Below, one piece after another: positions 24,168-33,314 of a stretch of DNA of 64,000 nucleotides. This stretch comes from Gordonibacter faecis (GTDB lineage Bacteria > Actinomycetota > Coriobacteriia > Coriobacteriales > Eggerthellaceae). A program made the position numbers and the translations under genes. The stretch is from the NCBI RefSeq assembly GCF_030077735.1, contig NZ_JASJEU010000014.1, positions 1 to 64,000 on the forward strand. Direction: 5' to 3'. Numbering within the stretch: position 1 is the stretch's first letter; every line of letters begins with the position of its first letter. The notes beneath the pieces were generated by a model. That model had not been told where the DNA came from. It saw only the letters and a list, made by a program, of their open reading frames with translations, and did no database searches.

Positions 24168-27068
24168 CTATTCTTCGACGGGCTCATACGACATGTCGTA
24201 ATGCTTGCCCGTTGCTTCGTCAACCAGATGACCGGAACCCGCGTCATACAGCCAGCCGTAGTTGGCATCGTGGAACGCGCCGTTCTCGGGATCCATCATC
24301 CAACCGCTGTTCGGATCGTACACGTAGGGCTTGTCACCCAGCGTGGCGTAACCCTTCTCGGTGTTCCACGTCAGGTTCTCAGGAACCTCATACGGAGCGG
24401 CCTGACCGGGATAGCAGCGCACGCCGGCCACGAACACAATCTCGTCGCGGTCCATCGTGTACATCTTGCCGGTCTCGTCGTCCACGAGGCACTCGTTGGC
24501 CGCGTCGTAGCGCCAGCCGGTGTAAGCGTCGTGGTAGCCCTTCGTGCGCGGGTTGACCAGCCAACCGGATTCGTCCAGACGGAAATGCGTGTCCTTCTGG
24601 TACAGCGTGTTGTTCTGCCACACCCACTCGTAGCCCTCGGGCACCTCTTCGGTGGGCTGGGGCTTCTCGAACGGAATGGGCTCGCGGTCGAGCTTCATCT
24701 CGCTCGGGGTCATGTGAATGCCCGGCTCCTTGGAGGAACCCGGAATGGAGAACTGCGTGTCCTCGGGCTTGAATTCCTTGTCGAAGTCGCCACACTTGTA
24801 CACCTTACACATGAGGCCACGGTTGGCCCAGGAGCCACCCATGGGGTCGCAATCCCAGTCGTCAACCGAGGTGAGCACGTTGACGTTGGACTCGAGGCAG
24901 CCAAACGGGTTGTCGAGGTCGGCCGAGCCATCGCGCTCGGGGAACCACCAACCGCGCGGTGCGAACACCACGTTGGGATGCACTTCGGCCTCCACGTTGG
25001 CGCGCATCTTGATGCGGCCGCGGCGGGTCTCAATCCAGCACCAGTCGCCGTAGGAGATGTTCAGCTTCTCGGCCAGCACCGGGTTGATGGAGAAGTACGG
25101 ATCGGGATACAGGTAGCGAATGGCCTGCATCTGGAAGTGCTCGGAGTGGTGGTACGGCATGAAGCCGCCGCCCGTGGTAAGCACGATGGGGTACTCTTCG
25201 GCGATCTCCGGCGTGTCGATTTCGTTCTCGCAGCAGCCAACATAGGTGGGCATGCCCACGTAGCCAAGCTCGCGCAGGATGGAAGAGTTGCACTCCACCT
25301 TGCCCGACGGCGTCCAGAAGCCACCGTTGGCGATGAACTTGTTCTGGTGCAGCGGCGGATAGTACATGCGATAGCGGTCGACGAAGTCATCGTAGCACTC
25401 GATGGCGAGTCCCAGCGGCTTGAGGATGTGGTAGTACGCCTCTTCCTCGGTCTCCCACGGCCACATCTCCGGGTCCTGACCGCAGGCCAGACCCAGCTTG
25501 CGCCAGAACACCATGTCGGTGTGACGGTCATACTTCGGCTGCATGGCGCGGCGGCCGCCCATGAAGGAGTCGGTGGCGCCGTAGTGCGTCACGATGGTCG
25601 GACGCTCAAGAGCGCCAGCGGCCGGGAACACGTAGTCGGAGAACAGTGCCGTCGGAGTCATCCAGTAATCAACAGTGACCAGGAACTCGCACTTCTTGAG
25701 CGCGGCGAGCGTCATCTTAGCGTCGCCGTAGGAGTTCACCGGGTTCGTGGCGTTCACGATGAGCGCGCGCACCTGGTACGGGTCGCCCGTGAGAATGGCC
25801 TTGAACACGCTGGGGCCGTGAGCCTCGCAGAACCACTCGGTGGGCAGCGTCTTGCCCCACGTGCGCTTCGCGTTGTCGGAGATAATCTGGTAGCCAGGCC
25901 AGGAGGTCAGCTTGAACTTGTTCGAGCCAATCTGCTTTGCCTTCTGCTCCTCGGGCAGGCACTCGTTGGCTTCCATTTCCTCGTCGGTGAGGAAGCCGAG
26001 CGACGGGCCGGGCATGCCGTCGCCGCCGGGCACGTCAAGGTTGCCGCAGATGGCGCGGATGAGTGCGATGGCATGGCTGCCGGTGGTGGAAGCGCGACCG
26101 ATCTGGTCCCACGTGCAGCCCCACTGGATGCAGCCGGGGGTGTTCATGGCGTACAGACGCGCCGCCTGGCGAATCTGGTCGGCATCAAGCCACGTGATGG
26201 GGGCAGCCCACTCGGCGGTATACTCGGCCACGTGCTCCTGGAGTTCGTCGAAGCCGTCGCACCACTGAGCCACGAACTCGAAGTCGTAGAGGCCCTCGTA
26301 GATGATGGTGTTCAGCATGGCCAGTGCCAGCGCAGCGTCCGTGCCGGGACGCAGCGGCAGCCAGAGATCGGCCTTCGAAGCGGTCTCGGAGTAGCGCGGG
26401 TCAACCACGACAATCTTCAAGCCCGCCTTTTGCAGGTCGGTGTAGCCGTGCATGCCGCCCAGCGTGGAAGCGCCGGGATTCATGCCCCAGAGAATCAGGC
26501 TCTTCGCCTGGCCGAGGTCGGTCTCAAACGGCGACCAACCGGCCACGCAGGTCTCAGCCATGAACGTGGGGATCCAGCACAGAAGCGCGTTGTGGAAACC
26601 GTTCGGCGTGCCGAACTGGTTCAAGAAGCGGCGGCGCGCCCAGTCGTCGGTACGCGTCGTGCCACCAGCGGAGGCCACAGCCTCGGCGCCACTTTCGGCC
26701 TTGATCTGGTTCAGCTTGTCGGCTACTTCCTGAATGCCCTGGTCATACGGGATCTGCTCCCACTTGCCCTCGCCCTTTTCGCCCACGCGCTTCAGCACGT
26801 GGTTGATGCGAGCGGGGTGGTTCACGTGAAGCAGCGCGCTCGTGCCGCGGCAGCAAAGACCGCCCTGGCTGGAGTACGCGGGATCGCCCTCGATCTTAAT
26901 CACGTCGCCATCTTTAACGTAGGCAAGCACGCCGCAGTTAGCATGGCAGAAATAGCAGAGCGACTTGATCATTTCGACGCCGTCTTGATTGATATCGACT
27001 TCGGTCGATACGGTGTCGGGAGCCACGAGGCCCTTGAGACCGCTCGACGTCTTAGAAATCTCCGTCAT
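24168..27068 (-). CDS. Molybdopterin oxidoreductase with C-terminal aromatic repeat tail
   Basis: The 966-residue subunit has the cluster site C38/C41/C45/C72 and 'RINHVLKRVGEKGE'. A probable Mo-ligand Cys164 lies in 'NALLCW', and 'YWMTPTALFSDYVFPAAGALERP' follows. The normal catalytic domains end near residue 760. After a linker, residues 802-966 form an extension with two related 41-residue units, 832-872 and 919-959, sharing 20 identities. Each contains SGW, HDA, GW.YDA, LVD and TGK.Y. I do not recognise this tail in other Mo enzymes. There is no Tat signal; RBS GGGGAAGG precedes the ATG at 27068. It heads a Mo-FeS-NrfD operon. Substrate unknown. Confidence 0.87.
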   Translation of the reverse strand: MTEISKTSSGLKGLVAPDTVSTEVDINQDGVEMIKSLCYFCHANCGVLAYVKDGDVIKIEGDPAYSSQGGLCCRGTSALLHVNHPARINHVLKRVGEKGEGKWEQIPYDQGIQEVADKLNQIKAESGAEAVASAGGTTRTDDWARRRFLNQFGTPNGFHNALLCWIPTFMAETCVAGWSPFETDLGQAKSLILWGMNPGASTLGGMHGYTDLQKAGLKIVVVDPRYSETASKADLWLPLRPGTDAALALAMLNTIIYEGLYDFEFVAQWCDGFDELQEHVAEYTAEWAAPITWLDADQIRQAARLYAMNTPGCIQWGCTWDQIGRASTTGSHAIALIRAICGNLDVPGGDGMPGPSLGFLTDEEMEANECLPEEQKAKQIGSNKFKLTSWPGYQIISDNAKRTWGKTLPTEWFCEAHGPSVFKAILTGDPYQVRALIVNATNPVNSYGDAKMTLAALKKCEFLVTVDYWMTPTALFSDYVFPAAGALERPTIVTHYGATDSFMGGRRAMQPKYDRHTDMVFWRKLGLACGQDPEMWPWETEEEAYYHILKPLGLAIECYDDFVDRYRMYYPPLHQNKFIANGGFWTPSGKVECNSSILRELGYVGMPTYVGCCENEIDTPEIAEEYPIVLTTGGGFMPYHHSEHFQMQAIRYLYPDPYFSINPVLAEKLNISYGDWCWIETRRGRIKMRANVEAEVHPNVVFAPRGWWFPERDGSADLDNPFGCLESNVNVLTSVDDWDCDPMGGSWANRGLMCKVYKCGDFDKEFKPEDTQFSIPGSSKEPGIHMTPSEMKLDREPIPFEKPQPTEEVPEGYEWVWQNNTLYQKDTHFRLDESGWLVNPRTKGYHDAYTGWRYDAANECLVDDETGKMYTMDRDEIVFVAGVRCYPGQAAPYEVPENLTWNTEKGYATLGDKPYVYDPNSGWMMDPENGAFHDANYGWLYDAGSGHLVDEATGKHYDMSYEPVEE

Positions 27069-27603
27069 CTACCTTCCCCTCTTCTTCTCGTCAGTTTTCC
27101 TTACCCGGTTCGAACTTGTTGTACCGTTCGCGCGACCGTGCGGGTTCTACCCCGCATAGCTCGAACGCCTCTCGTGCGCGTCGCCCGCCAGTGTACGGGA
27201 ACCCCCATTTCACCGGCATCACACCGAAAGTTCTAAATCCCGCGAGCGGGTAAGCCCAATGGTATTAATTGGTCAGACCCCCTTGCGCGGCTTTACCACT
27301 CGTCCAAGCATCGCGCCGTTTGGCGGATACGCCCCCCGTGCGAAATGTCGGCAAGAAAGGCAACGCTTCCCTTGCGCGACACGCCGCAGTGCGCTTCGCC
27401 GTCCGCTTCCATCGACCACCGGCTGCACCGTTGCACCGCTCTCGAACCCGACCCGCAGTGCCGAGACACCCGGCCGCGACGTAAACCGTTGTTCGATGCC
27501 AACCAGTAGTAGATGGAATCGGCTATTTGATTATAGCCATGAAACAGAATCCCTGCCACCCCGGCGGCCTGTTTTAACGGCGAATGAACGACCGCTTTAC
27601 GCG
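27069..27603. other. Gene-free upstream region of the Mo-FeS-NrfD operon
   Basis: About 535 bases with no credible gene. It holds the palindromes CCCGCGAGCGGG (about 27239-27250) and GGTCAGACC (about 27271-27279). A small hairpin GGCTAT-TTGATT-ATAGCC lies near 27522-27539. A possible minus-strand promoter TTGGGC-17-TTAGAA overlaps the first palindrome, weakly supported. Confidence 0.4.
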
Positions 27604-27636
27604 AAGGCCCCGGCCGCTTGTGGCGGTCGGGGCCTT
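27604..27636 (-). terminator. Terminator-like hairpin after the MFS pair
   Basis: AAGGCCCCGGCCGC-TTGT-GGCGGTCGGGGCCTT forms a strong G+C stem about 25 bases after the second MFS gene. No long T run follows, so efficiency is uncertain. Confidence 0.6.
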
Positions 27637-27660
27637 GATGCCTCTACACGTTAACGTTTC

Positions 27661-28893
27661 CTATTTGGCAGAGGCTGCGGAAAGTCCTTCAGCTACAGGA
27701 GCCGCCTCATCTGCGTCATCCACGCTGTAGAGCTTCGCAAACATGAGCACGACAGCACCCAGGATGCACGCCGCGCAAATAGCGATAGCACCCGCATGCC
27801 AACCAGCGCTGTCCACGATGGCACCAATAATCGGCGGGCCAAGGAGAACACCCAGGTTGAAGCCGATGGACACAACGCCCAGCGCCACGCCCGCCAGTTC
27901 GGGCTTTTTCACCGTTTGGGCTGCCATAGTCCACAGCACGCACGGGAAGCCCGCGTCAACAAACGCATACACGATCACGAACACCACGAGGAACGTCGGG
28001 TTGTCCATGAACATGCCGAAGATCGACACGATGCCGTACGCCACCAGAATAACGGCGCCAAACAGCTTGCGATTCTTCACGCGGTTGAGCACAGCGCCAA
28101 TGATGACAGCCGCCACCACGCCGCCGAGCGAGAAGTAGCCAACCCACATGTTGGCCTGATCCTCGCCCCAGTTAAACGTTTGCGCCCAGCACGTGGCAAT
28201 CCAGTTCACGAACCCGAAGCAACCAATGCAGAAGAGCATGGTTGCCAGCGACATGATCCATGCGGAAGGCGACTTCACGCCTTCAACGATGTTCACGTCG
28301 TCGCTTTCGACGTCCGCGTAGCTATCCTCGGGACGCGGGCTCTTCACGCACAGGATGTAAAACACCAGCGCCAGCACGCAGGCGGCCAAACCGAACCACC
28401 ACATGCCCTGCCAACCGAAGTTGAGCGTGAGTACGCCACCCAGGAAGAACATGACGGCCTGCGCGCCCATCTGGTACGCAGCCCAAATACTCATGGGCAG
28501 GCCACGCTTGGTCTCCGGGAACCACATCGCAATGAGCGAGGGGCCGATGACCGACATGAGACCAACGCCCATGCCTTCGATGACGCGCGTTGCCATGAGG
28601 ACGGCCGTGTTGTCCACCATCACACCAATGAGCGAACCGAGAATAGCGCACGCAAGGGCGATGATGCCGCCCTTCTTGGGGCCGACCTTGTTCAGGATGA
28701 TGGCAGCAGGAATGGCGATGATGATGCCAACCAGCGAGAACAAAGAGCTCAGCCAGCCAGCCGTTGCCATATCGATGCTAAACGCCTCCATGAGCGTGGT
28801 CATGCAAGGGGCCACCTTGTTCTGCACGAGCGCCAGAGCGACGCCGGCAAAGATGGTCGCAAATGCGACGATCCAGCCCCGTTTGGTATTCAT
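27661..28893 (-). CDS. MFS transporter (OFA-like), second of a pair
   Basis: The 410-residue protein has 12 predicted membrane segments. It starts with 'IFAGVALALVQNKVAPCMTTL', which resembles its upstream neighbour's 'FFGGFALANVQNKVPPCIDVV'. The loop 2-3 motif is 'LNKVGPKKGG'. It belongs to the major facilitator group containing oxalate:formate antiporters. It is encoded 16 bases after the other MFS gene, so the two are co-transcribed paralogues. GGAGGA precedes the ATG at 28893. Beside Mo reductase genes, such transporters probably exchange the respiratory substrate and its reduced product; the substrate itself is unknown. Confidence 0.83.
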   Translation of the reverse strand: MNTKRGWIVAFATIFAGVALALVQNKVAPCMTTLMEAFSIDMATAGWLSSLFSLVGIIIAIPAAIILNKVGPKKGGIIALACAILGSLIGVMVDNTAVLMATRVIEGMGVGLMSVIGPSLIAMWFPETKRGLPMSIWAAYQMGAQAVMFFLGGVLTLNFGWQGMWWFGLAACVLALVFYILCVKSPRPEDSYADVESDDVNIVEGVKSPSAWIMSLATMLFCIGCFGFVNWIATCWAQTFNWGEDQANMWVGYFSLGGVVAAVIIGAVLNRVKNRKLFGAVILVAYGIVSIFGMFMDNPTFLVVFVIVYAFVDAGFPCVLWTMAAQTVKKPELAGVALGVVSIGFNLGVLLGPPIIGAIVDSAGWHAGAIAICAACILGAVVLMFAKLYSVDDADEAAPVAEGLSAASAK

Positions 28894-28909
28894 GAAATCA
28901 TTCCTCCGA

Positions 28910-30175
28910 TCACACAGCCGCTTGGTTCATGTCGGCATCGATGTCTGCGGCGCGCGCCGTGGCCTTGCTGGAATCATGATCGTACGTCTTCACGAAGATG
29001 AACGTGATAGCACCAACGATTGCAGCAATAGCCAGCGGAATCGTAGCGACTTCCCAGCCATAGTTCTCGATGAAGAAACCGGTCACCGGGGGGCCAAGCA
29101 GCGTGCCGATATTCAGGCCCACGTTAAGGATGCCGATAGCCGTTCCGGAATACTCCGGGCTCTTCGCAGTCGAGGGGCAGAGCGTCCAGTACACGGTGGG
29201 GATAGCGCCTTCCAGGAACGGATAGATCAGGATGAAGGGCAGAAGCAGCCCGGGATCCTGCATCCGGAAGCAGAAGAACAGAATGAACGTGTACAGCGCA
29301 AAACCGATAACGCCAACAAAGCGACGGTTCTTGAGCTTGATATGGTTCAGAAGCCAACCGATGAAGATAACGATTGGAATTTCGATGGCGTACATGATGG
29401 AGACCCACCAGTTAGACTGGTTCATGTCGCCGCCGAAGAAAGCGTTTGCCCAGTACAGCGAAATGTACGTGGCGAAACCGAAGCAGCAGAACGTAAAGAT
29501 GGTGCCAGCAAGCGTAAGAATCCACGTGGAGGCGGACTTGAAGCCGTCGCCAAACTTGAATTCGTCTTCGTTCTCGCCCTCAGCGTAGTTCGGCGTGCCC
29601 TCGGGGGGCTCGTCAACCTTCCACATGTACAGGATAAGAACAACAACGCAGAACGCCACGCAGAACCACCAGACACCCTGCCAGCCAAACGATACCGTCA
29701 GGCCGCCAGCGATGAAGAACAGAAGCGTCTGCGAGCACATCATCCACGATCCCCACAGACCCATGGGAAGTCCGCGCTTTTCAGCGGGGAACCACATCGA
29801 GATAACCGAAGGGCCTACAACGGCGATCATACCCACGCCGACGCCTTCGAGCACGCGGGTGGCCATGAGCACCGCGAGGTCGGTCGCGAATGCGCCGATG
29901 ATACCGCCGACAGCAGCACAGGCCAGAGAGATTACGCCAATCTTTTTCACGCCCAACTTGCGCATAAGCACCGAGGCAGGAATGGCGGTAACCATGCCCA
30001 TGATGGTGAACACCGAGGTCAGCCAACCGGCGTCCGTTTCACCAATGTTGAAGTACATCATTACTACGTCGATACAGGGTGGTACTTTGTTCTGAACGTT
30101 AGCAAGCGCAAAACCGCCAAAGAAGGCGATGACGACAACAGTCCAAGCGGCCGCTGTCTTTTGCTTTTTAGTCAT
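28910..30175 (-). CDS. MFS transporter (OFA-like), first of a pair
   Basis: The 421-residue protein has 12 predicted membrane segments and MFS motif A as 'LMRKLGVKKIG'. I start it at the ATG at 30175, preceded by AAGGGGG; a longer in-frame extension lacks a signal. The protein is a paralogue of the MFS transporter encoded directly downstream. Both share a 'WFP..KRGLPM' motif after segment 4 and 'SFGWQGVWWF' or a near copy. It probably handles import or export of a small carboxylate or phenolic for a nearby Mo enzyme. Confidence 0.83.
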   Translation of the reverse strand: MTKKQKTAAAWTVVVIAFFGGFALANVQNKVPPCIDVVMMYFNIGETDAGWLTSVFTIMGMVTAIPASVLMRKLGVKKIGVISLACAAVGGIIGAFATDLAVLMATRVLEGVGVGMIAVVGPSVISMWFPAEKRGLPMGLWGSWMMCSQTLLFFIAGGLTVSFGWQGVWWFCVAFCVVVLILYMWKVDEPPEGTPNYAEGENEDEFKFGDGFKSASTWILTLAGTIFTFCCFGFATYISLYWANAFFGGDMNQSNWWVSIMYAIEIPIVIFIGWLLNHIKLKNRRFVGVIGFALYTFILFFCFRMQDPGLLLPFILIYPFLEGAIPTVYWTLCPSTAKSPEYSGTAIGILNVGLNIGTLLGPPVTGFFIENYGWEVATIPLAIAAIVGAITFIFVKTYDHDSSKATARAADIDADMNQAAV

Positions 30176-30772
30176 GTATACCCCCTTGAACATTCCCCCA
30201 ATAGATTCAGTCCTAGAAATCTCTCCTTTCTCTCGGTGGTGCGCGCCCCGATGCTCTGAGGTTCCCTTCAGAGGCCGATGAATCCACGTGCGCATTCCCC
30301 GTGCGCTCGCGCGCGATGGCAACGCCATCAGACGACGATTCTCGAACCGCTTTATGTGTGAACCCTGCGCAATTACGGCACATACTCACCACATTCTGGG
30401 CACATGCCCTTCTGAATATGCATGTAATTACTTGTATGCAGGAATCATGCCAGCTTGCCCGAATTCGGAATGTGCTGGCCAGAAAGCCGCAAACTGCGTC
30501 GAATGCGGCGGGAGTGCGTTTCAAAGTGAGAATATGCTTTCAGATTGAGACGAAAAATGGTCATTGACCGATAAAATGAGCCACTCGTATGTCGTCGGTG
30601 CGGCGGGCGGGCTGCTTTGTGGGGCAAGCGGCGGGGGGCGGTGGCGAGGGGTGCGTGGGGGGCGTTTGGGCGTGAGGGGGCGAGCCCTTCCCCGACGGGC
30701 AAGGCGGCGCGGGGGCGCGGTTGGGGAACGAGCCGTATAATAAGGTAAGGAAAACAAGGTAAGGAGGACGCC
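30176..30772. other. Mostly gene-free divergent region
   Basis: This gap separates the minus-strand MFS pair from the plus-strand MBL gene. From about 30595 to 30725 it is strongly G-rich on the plus strand, with many runs of three to six G. It may contain one very small gene (30447-30548). No clear -10/-35 pair could be assigned. Confidence 0.4.
30447..30548 (+). CDS. Possible 33-residue zinc-ribbon microprotein
   Basis: An ATG preceded by CAGGAATC opens a 33-codon frame beginning 'MPACPNSECAGQKAANC' and continuing 'VECGGSAFQ'. The CPNSEC and NCVEC pairs make a four-cysteine zinc-ribbon pattern, unlikely by chance in so short a frame. Other small zinc-ribbon proteins occur next to respiratory genes in this window. 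The ribosome-binding site is weak and there is no neighbour on the same strand nearby, so this stays tentative. Confidence 0.3.
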   Translation: MPACPNSECAGQKAANCVECGGSAFQSENMLSD

Positions 30773-31615
30773 ATGGGTGCGGAAGAGGTTGAGACGAACG
30801 CGCTGGCGCAGGCACGCGCGGGGCATACGTTCACGTTTATGGGAACGGGCGCCGGGTGCGGCGTTCCGGCGTTTTTCTGCGACTGTCCGGCCTGCAACGA
30901 GGCGCGCCGTGACCCGCGCGCGCGACGCGGCGACTGCGGCGTGATGGTGCGCGGGGCTGAAAGCGGTGCCACCGTGCTCATTGACACGCCGCCCGACCTG
31001 CGCCATCAGCTGATACGTGAAGACGTGCGCACCATTGATGAGCTGCTGTACACGCACGCCCACTTCGACCACCTGGGCGGCTTGGGCGAGCTGGAGTACC
31101 TGGTGCAGCTGGTGAAAAAGGAGCCGCTACGCACGTACGGCAGCGCCGAGGCGCTGGCGGGTGTTGCGCAGGAGTTTCACTATATGATGTACTGCCTGGA
31201 CAGGCGGGAACTCGCGCCTTTCGATGAATTGGAGTTGGACGGCGTGCGCTATACGGCGCTTCCCGTCACCCACGCGCCGGGCACCTTCGGCTACTTGATT
31301 GAGACGCCAAAGACGCGCCTGTTCTACGCGTCGGACACCGGGGCGCTGCCGGCTGAGACGGCCGAGCGCGTGCGTGACGTGGACATTATGGCAATGGATG
31401 CCACATTCTGGAAGCACAACTGGTCGCCGGATGCGCACCACAGCATACAGGAGTGCATTGAGGAAGGCCTCGCGCTGGGGGCGAAGACGCTCTACCTCAC
31501 GCACCTGGCCATGCACTACGATGAACCCATCACGCTGACCCAGTTGGAAGAGTACCTGCAGCAGTATGACGGTCGCGTACGTCCCGCCGCCGACGGGTTG
31601 ACGCTGGATATATAA
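30773..31615 (+). CDS. MBL-fold hydrolase, PhnP-like
   Basis: The 280-residue protein has the metallo-beta-lactamase motif 'THAHFDHLGG' (His95, His97, Asp99, His100). A structural zinc site C36/C38/C41 follows 'GTGAGCGVPAF', the signature of the PhnP/PqqB branch. PhnP cleaves cyclic phosphodiesters such as phosphoribosyl cyclic phosphate. No phn or pqq genes are near, so the exact substrate is open. AAGGAGG is ideally placed before the ATG at 30773. It is followed on the same strand by a GNAT and a WYL regulator. Confidence 0.85.
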   Translation: MGAEEVETNALAQARAGHTFTFMGTGAGCGVPAFFCDCPACNEARRDPRARRGDCGVMVRGAESGATVLIDTPPDLRHQLIREDVRTIDELLYTHAHFDHLGGLGELEYLVQLVKKEPLRTYGSAEALAGVAQEFHYMMYCLDRRELAPFDELELDGVRYTALPVTHAPGTFGYLIETPKTRLFYASDTGALPAETAERVRDVDIMAMDATFWKHNWSPDAHHSIQECIEEGLALGAKTLYLTHLAMHYDEPITLTQLEEYLQQYDGRVRPAADGLTLDI

Positions 31616-31689
31616 ACTGCGTTGCTGCCTGACGCCTGCTGCCTGCTGCTTATTGCCTGCCGCGTGTCGCCCATCTTGAAAGGCTTTTT

Positions 31690-32292
31690 GTGGAACCGAT
31701 CCTTCTTCGCCTGGCAACTGACGATGATGCCACCGACATTCGTGCGGTGTATGAGCCGTATCTTGCCACGCCCATCACCTTTGAGACGGAGCTTCCCTCG
31801 CTTAAGGAATTTCGGGCGCGCATGGTGGACGCTCGCGCGACGTACCCGTATTTGGTTGCTGAGCGCGCGGGCGAGATAGTGGGGTATGCGTATGCGAGCG
31901 CGCAGCATCCGCGGGCGGCGTATGCGTGGAACGTGGAGTTGTCGGTGTACCTTGCGCTCGACGCGCGCGGGCGCGGACTTGGGCGCGTGCTGTACGAGGC
32001 ACTGATTGAGCTGGTGCGAACGCAGGGAGCAAAGGCGGCGTACGCGCTGGTCACGGTGCCGAATGCGGCGAGCGAGGGGCTGCATGCTGCGCTAGGGTTT
32101 GAGCGCATTGGGCTGCAACCGCACGCGGGGTGGAAGGCGGGCGCATGGCACGATGTGGCGTGGCTGCGCAAGGAGCTTGCGCCTTATGAGGGCGCGCCGG
32201 AGCCGCTGGTGCCCTTCCCTGAGCTTCTGCGCGAGCAGCCGGATGTGGTGCGCGCGGTGCTTGAGCGCGCGAACGCGGCGCTGCGCGGATAG
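31690..32292 (+). CDS. GNAT acetyltransferase, phosphinothricin-acetyltransferase-like
   Basis: The 200-residue protein starts at GTG 31690 with GAAAGG upstream. It has 'VYEPYLATPITFETELPS', 'ELSVYLALDARGRGLGRVLYEAL' and 'GLHAALGFERIG', close to the Pat/Bar and YncA group that acetylates phosphinothricin, methionine sulfoximine or similar amino acids. A C-terminal stretch of about 35 residues ('ALVPFPELLREQPD' type) is extra. It probably detoxifies an amine-bearing compound. The WYL regulator gene follows after 9 bases. Confidence 0.8.
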   Translation: MEPILLRLATDDDATDIRAVYEPYLATPITFETELPSLKEFRARMVDARATYPYLVAERAGEIVGYAYASAQHPRAAYAWNVELSVYLALDARGRGLGRVLYEALIELVRTQGAKAAYALVTVPNAASEGLHAALGFERIGLQPHAGWKAGAWHDVAWLRKELAPYEGAPEPLVPFPELLREQPDVVRAVLERANAALRG

Positions 32293-32301
32293 GGCGTTGG
32301 T

Positions 32302-33210
32302 ATGCAGTCGCAGCGTCTGTTCGAGATTATTTATTTGCTGATGGAGCGCTCGCCGCGCACAACCGGCGAGTTGGCTAAGCGCCTGGAGGTGTCTGAGCGC
32401 ACGGTGCGTCGCGACGTGGATGCGCTGTCGGCGGCGGGCGTACCGGTGTTCATGACGCGCGGCAAGGGCGGCGGCGTACACCTCATGGAGGGCTACGTGC
32501 TGGACCGCTCGCTGGTGTCCGAGGCTGAGCAGGACGAAATCCTCGCGGCGCTTTCGGCGCTGCGTCAAACGGGAGCCGCTGACGACGAGGCGCTGCCCGA
32601 GCGTGTGGCGCGCCTGTTTCGTCGCGAGAACACCGACTGGCTTGACATCGACTTTTCATTCTGGGGCGCGCCACCGGAGTATCGTCGCGCGTTCGACCTG
32701 GTTAAGCGCGCTATTTTGGAGCGGCGTCCGCTTTCGTTCACCTACCACGACGCGGGCGAGCGCACCTCGCAACGCACCGTGGAACCCGTGAAGCTGTTGT
32801 ACAAGGAGCGGTCGTGGTACGTGCGCGCCTGGTGCCGCAAACGCGAGGATTGGCGCGCGTTCAAAATCATCCGCATGGTGTGGGACACCCTGGAGCTGGC
32901 GCCCGGCACCTTCGAGCCGCGTCCCCTGCCGCCCGATTTGGGCGAGAACTATTCGAACAGCCGAGGTCAGCGGATGGTGCTGACATTCTCGGGCGACGAA
33001 GGCCGCGTGCGCGAAGAGTTCGCCCCCGACGCCATCGAGCGCCTGCCCGACGGCCGCCTGCGCGTGACGTTGAACACCGAGCCCACCAACCACTCCCGCC
33101 ACTACCTACTGTCTTTCGGCTCCGACCTCTACGTAGAAGAGCCCGCCGAGCTGCGAGAATGGATCCACCAGGAAGCCGCCGCCATGGTGCGACGGTATGA
33201 GGAAGAATAG
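32302..33210 (+). CDS. WYL-domain transcriptional regulator (DeoR-type HTH)
   Basis: The 302-residue protein has an N-terminal winged helix ('TTGELAKRLEVSERTVRRDVDAL') and a WYL domain from about 130 to 225 ('PVKLLYKERSWYVRAWC', 'RAFKIIRM'). The C-terminal WCX-like part ends near 295. WYL domains sense ligands such as nucleic-acid fragments or nucleotides. It lies 9 bases after a GNAT gene and before a bidirectional terminator, so it may control its own operon. Confidence 0.88.
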   Translation: MQSQRLFEIIYLLMERSPRTTGELAKRLEVSERTVRRDVDALSAAGVPVFMTRGKGGGVHLMEGYVLDRSLVSEAEQDEILAALSALRQTGAADDEALPERVARLFRRENTDWLDIDFSFWGAPPEYRRAFDLVKRAILERRPLSFTYHDAGERTSQRTVEPVKLLYKERSWYVRAWCRKREDWRAFKIIRMVWDTLELAPGTFEPRPLPPDLGENYSNSRGQRMVLTFSGDEGRVREEFAPDAIERLPDGRLRVTLNTEPTNHSRHYLLSFGSDLYVEEPAELREWIHQEAAAMVRRYEEE

Positions 33211-33239
33211 CCTGCGCGCAGTTTCTCGAACTTTCTTGC

Positions 33240-33267
33240 AAAACCGGACATGCCCTGTCCGGTTTTA
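33240..33267. terminator. Bidirectional intrinsic terminator
   Basis: AAAACCGGACA-TGCCC-TGTCCGGTTTT is a perfect 11-bp stem with A and T flanks, directly after the WYL gene. Confidence 0.9.
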
Positions 33268-33314
33268 TTGCGTATGGTGTTCCCTGTCTTGAAACATCGA
33301 ATGAGAGGAACACC

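Noticed and set aside
24099..27236. A 1045-codon open frame on the plus strand opposite the 966-aa Mo gene
   Set aside because: It is a mirror of codon bias in a G+C-rich gene; the minus strand encodes a complete Mo enzyme with all motifs, and the plus-strand translation matches no family.
27237..27300. GGGTAA near 27248 as a third site of the LuxR regulon
   Set aside because: It is a single box without the 12-13 base array or the TTCATGACC element found at the two supported promoters.
30595..30730. G-rich stretch as a possible G-quadruplex regulator
   Set aside because: It fits the definition loosely, but such runs are frequent in this G+C-rich DNA and nothing links it to the downstream gene beyond position.
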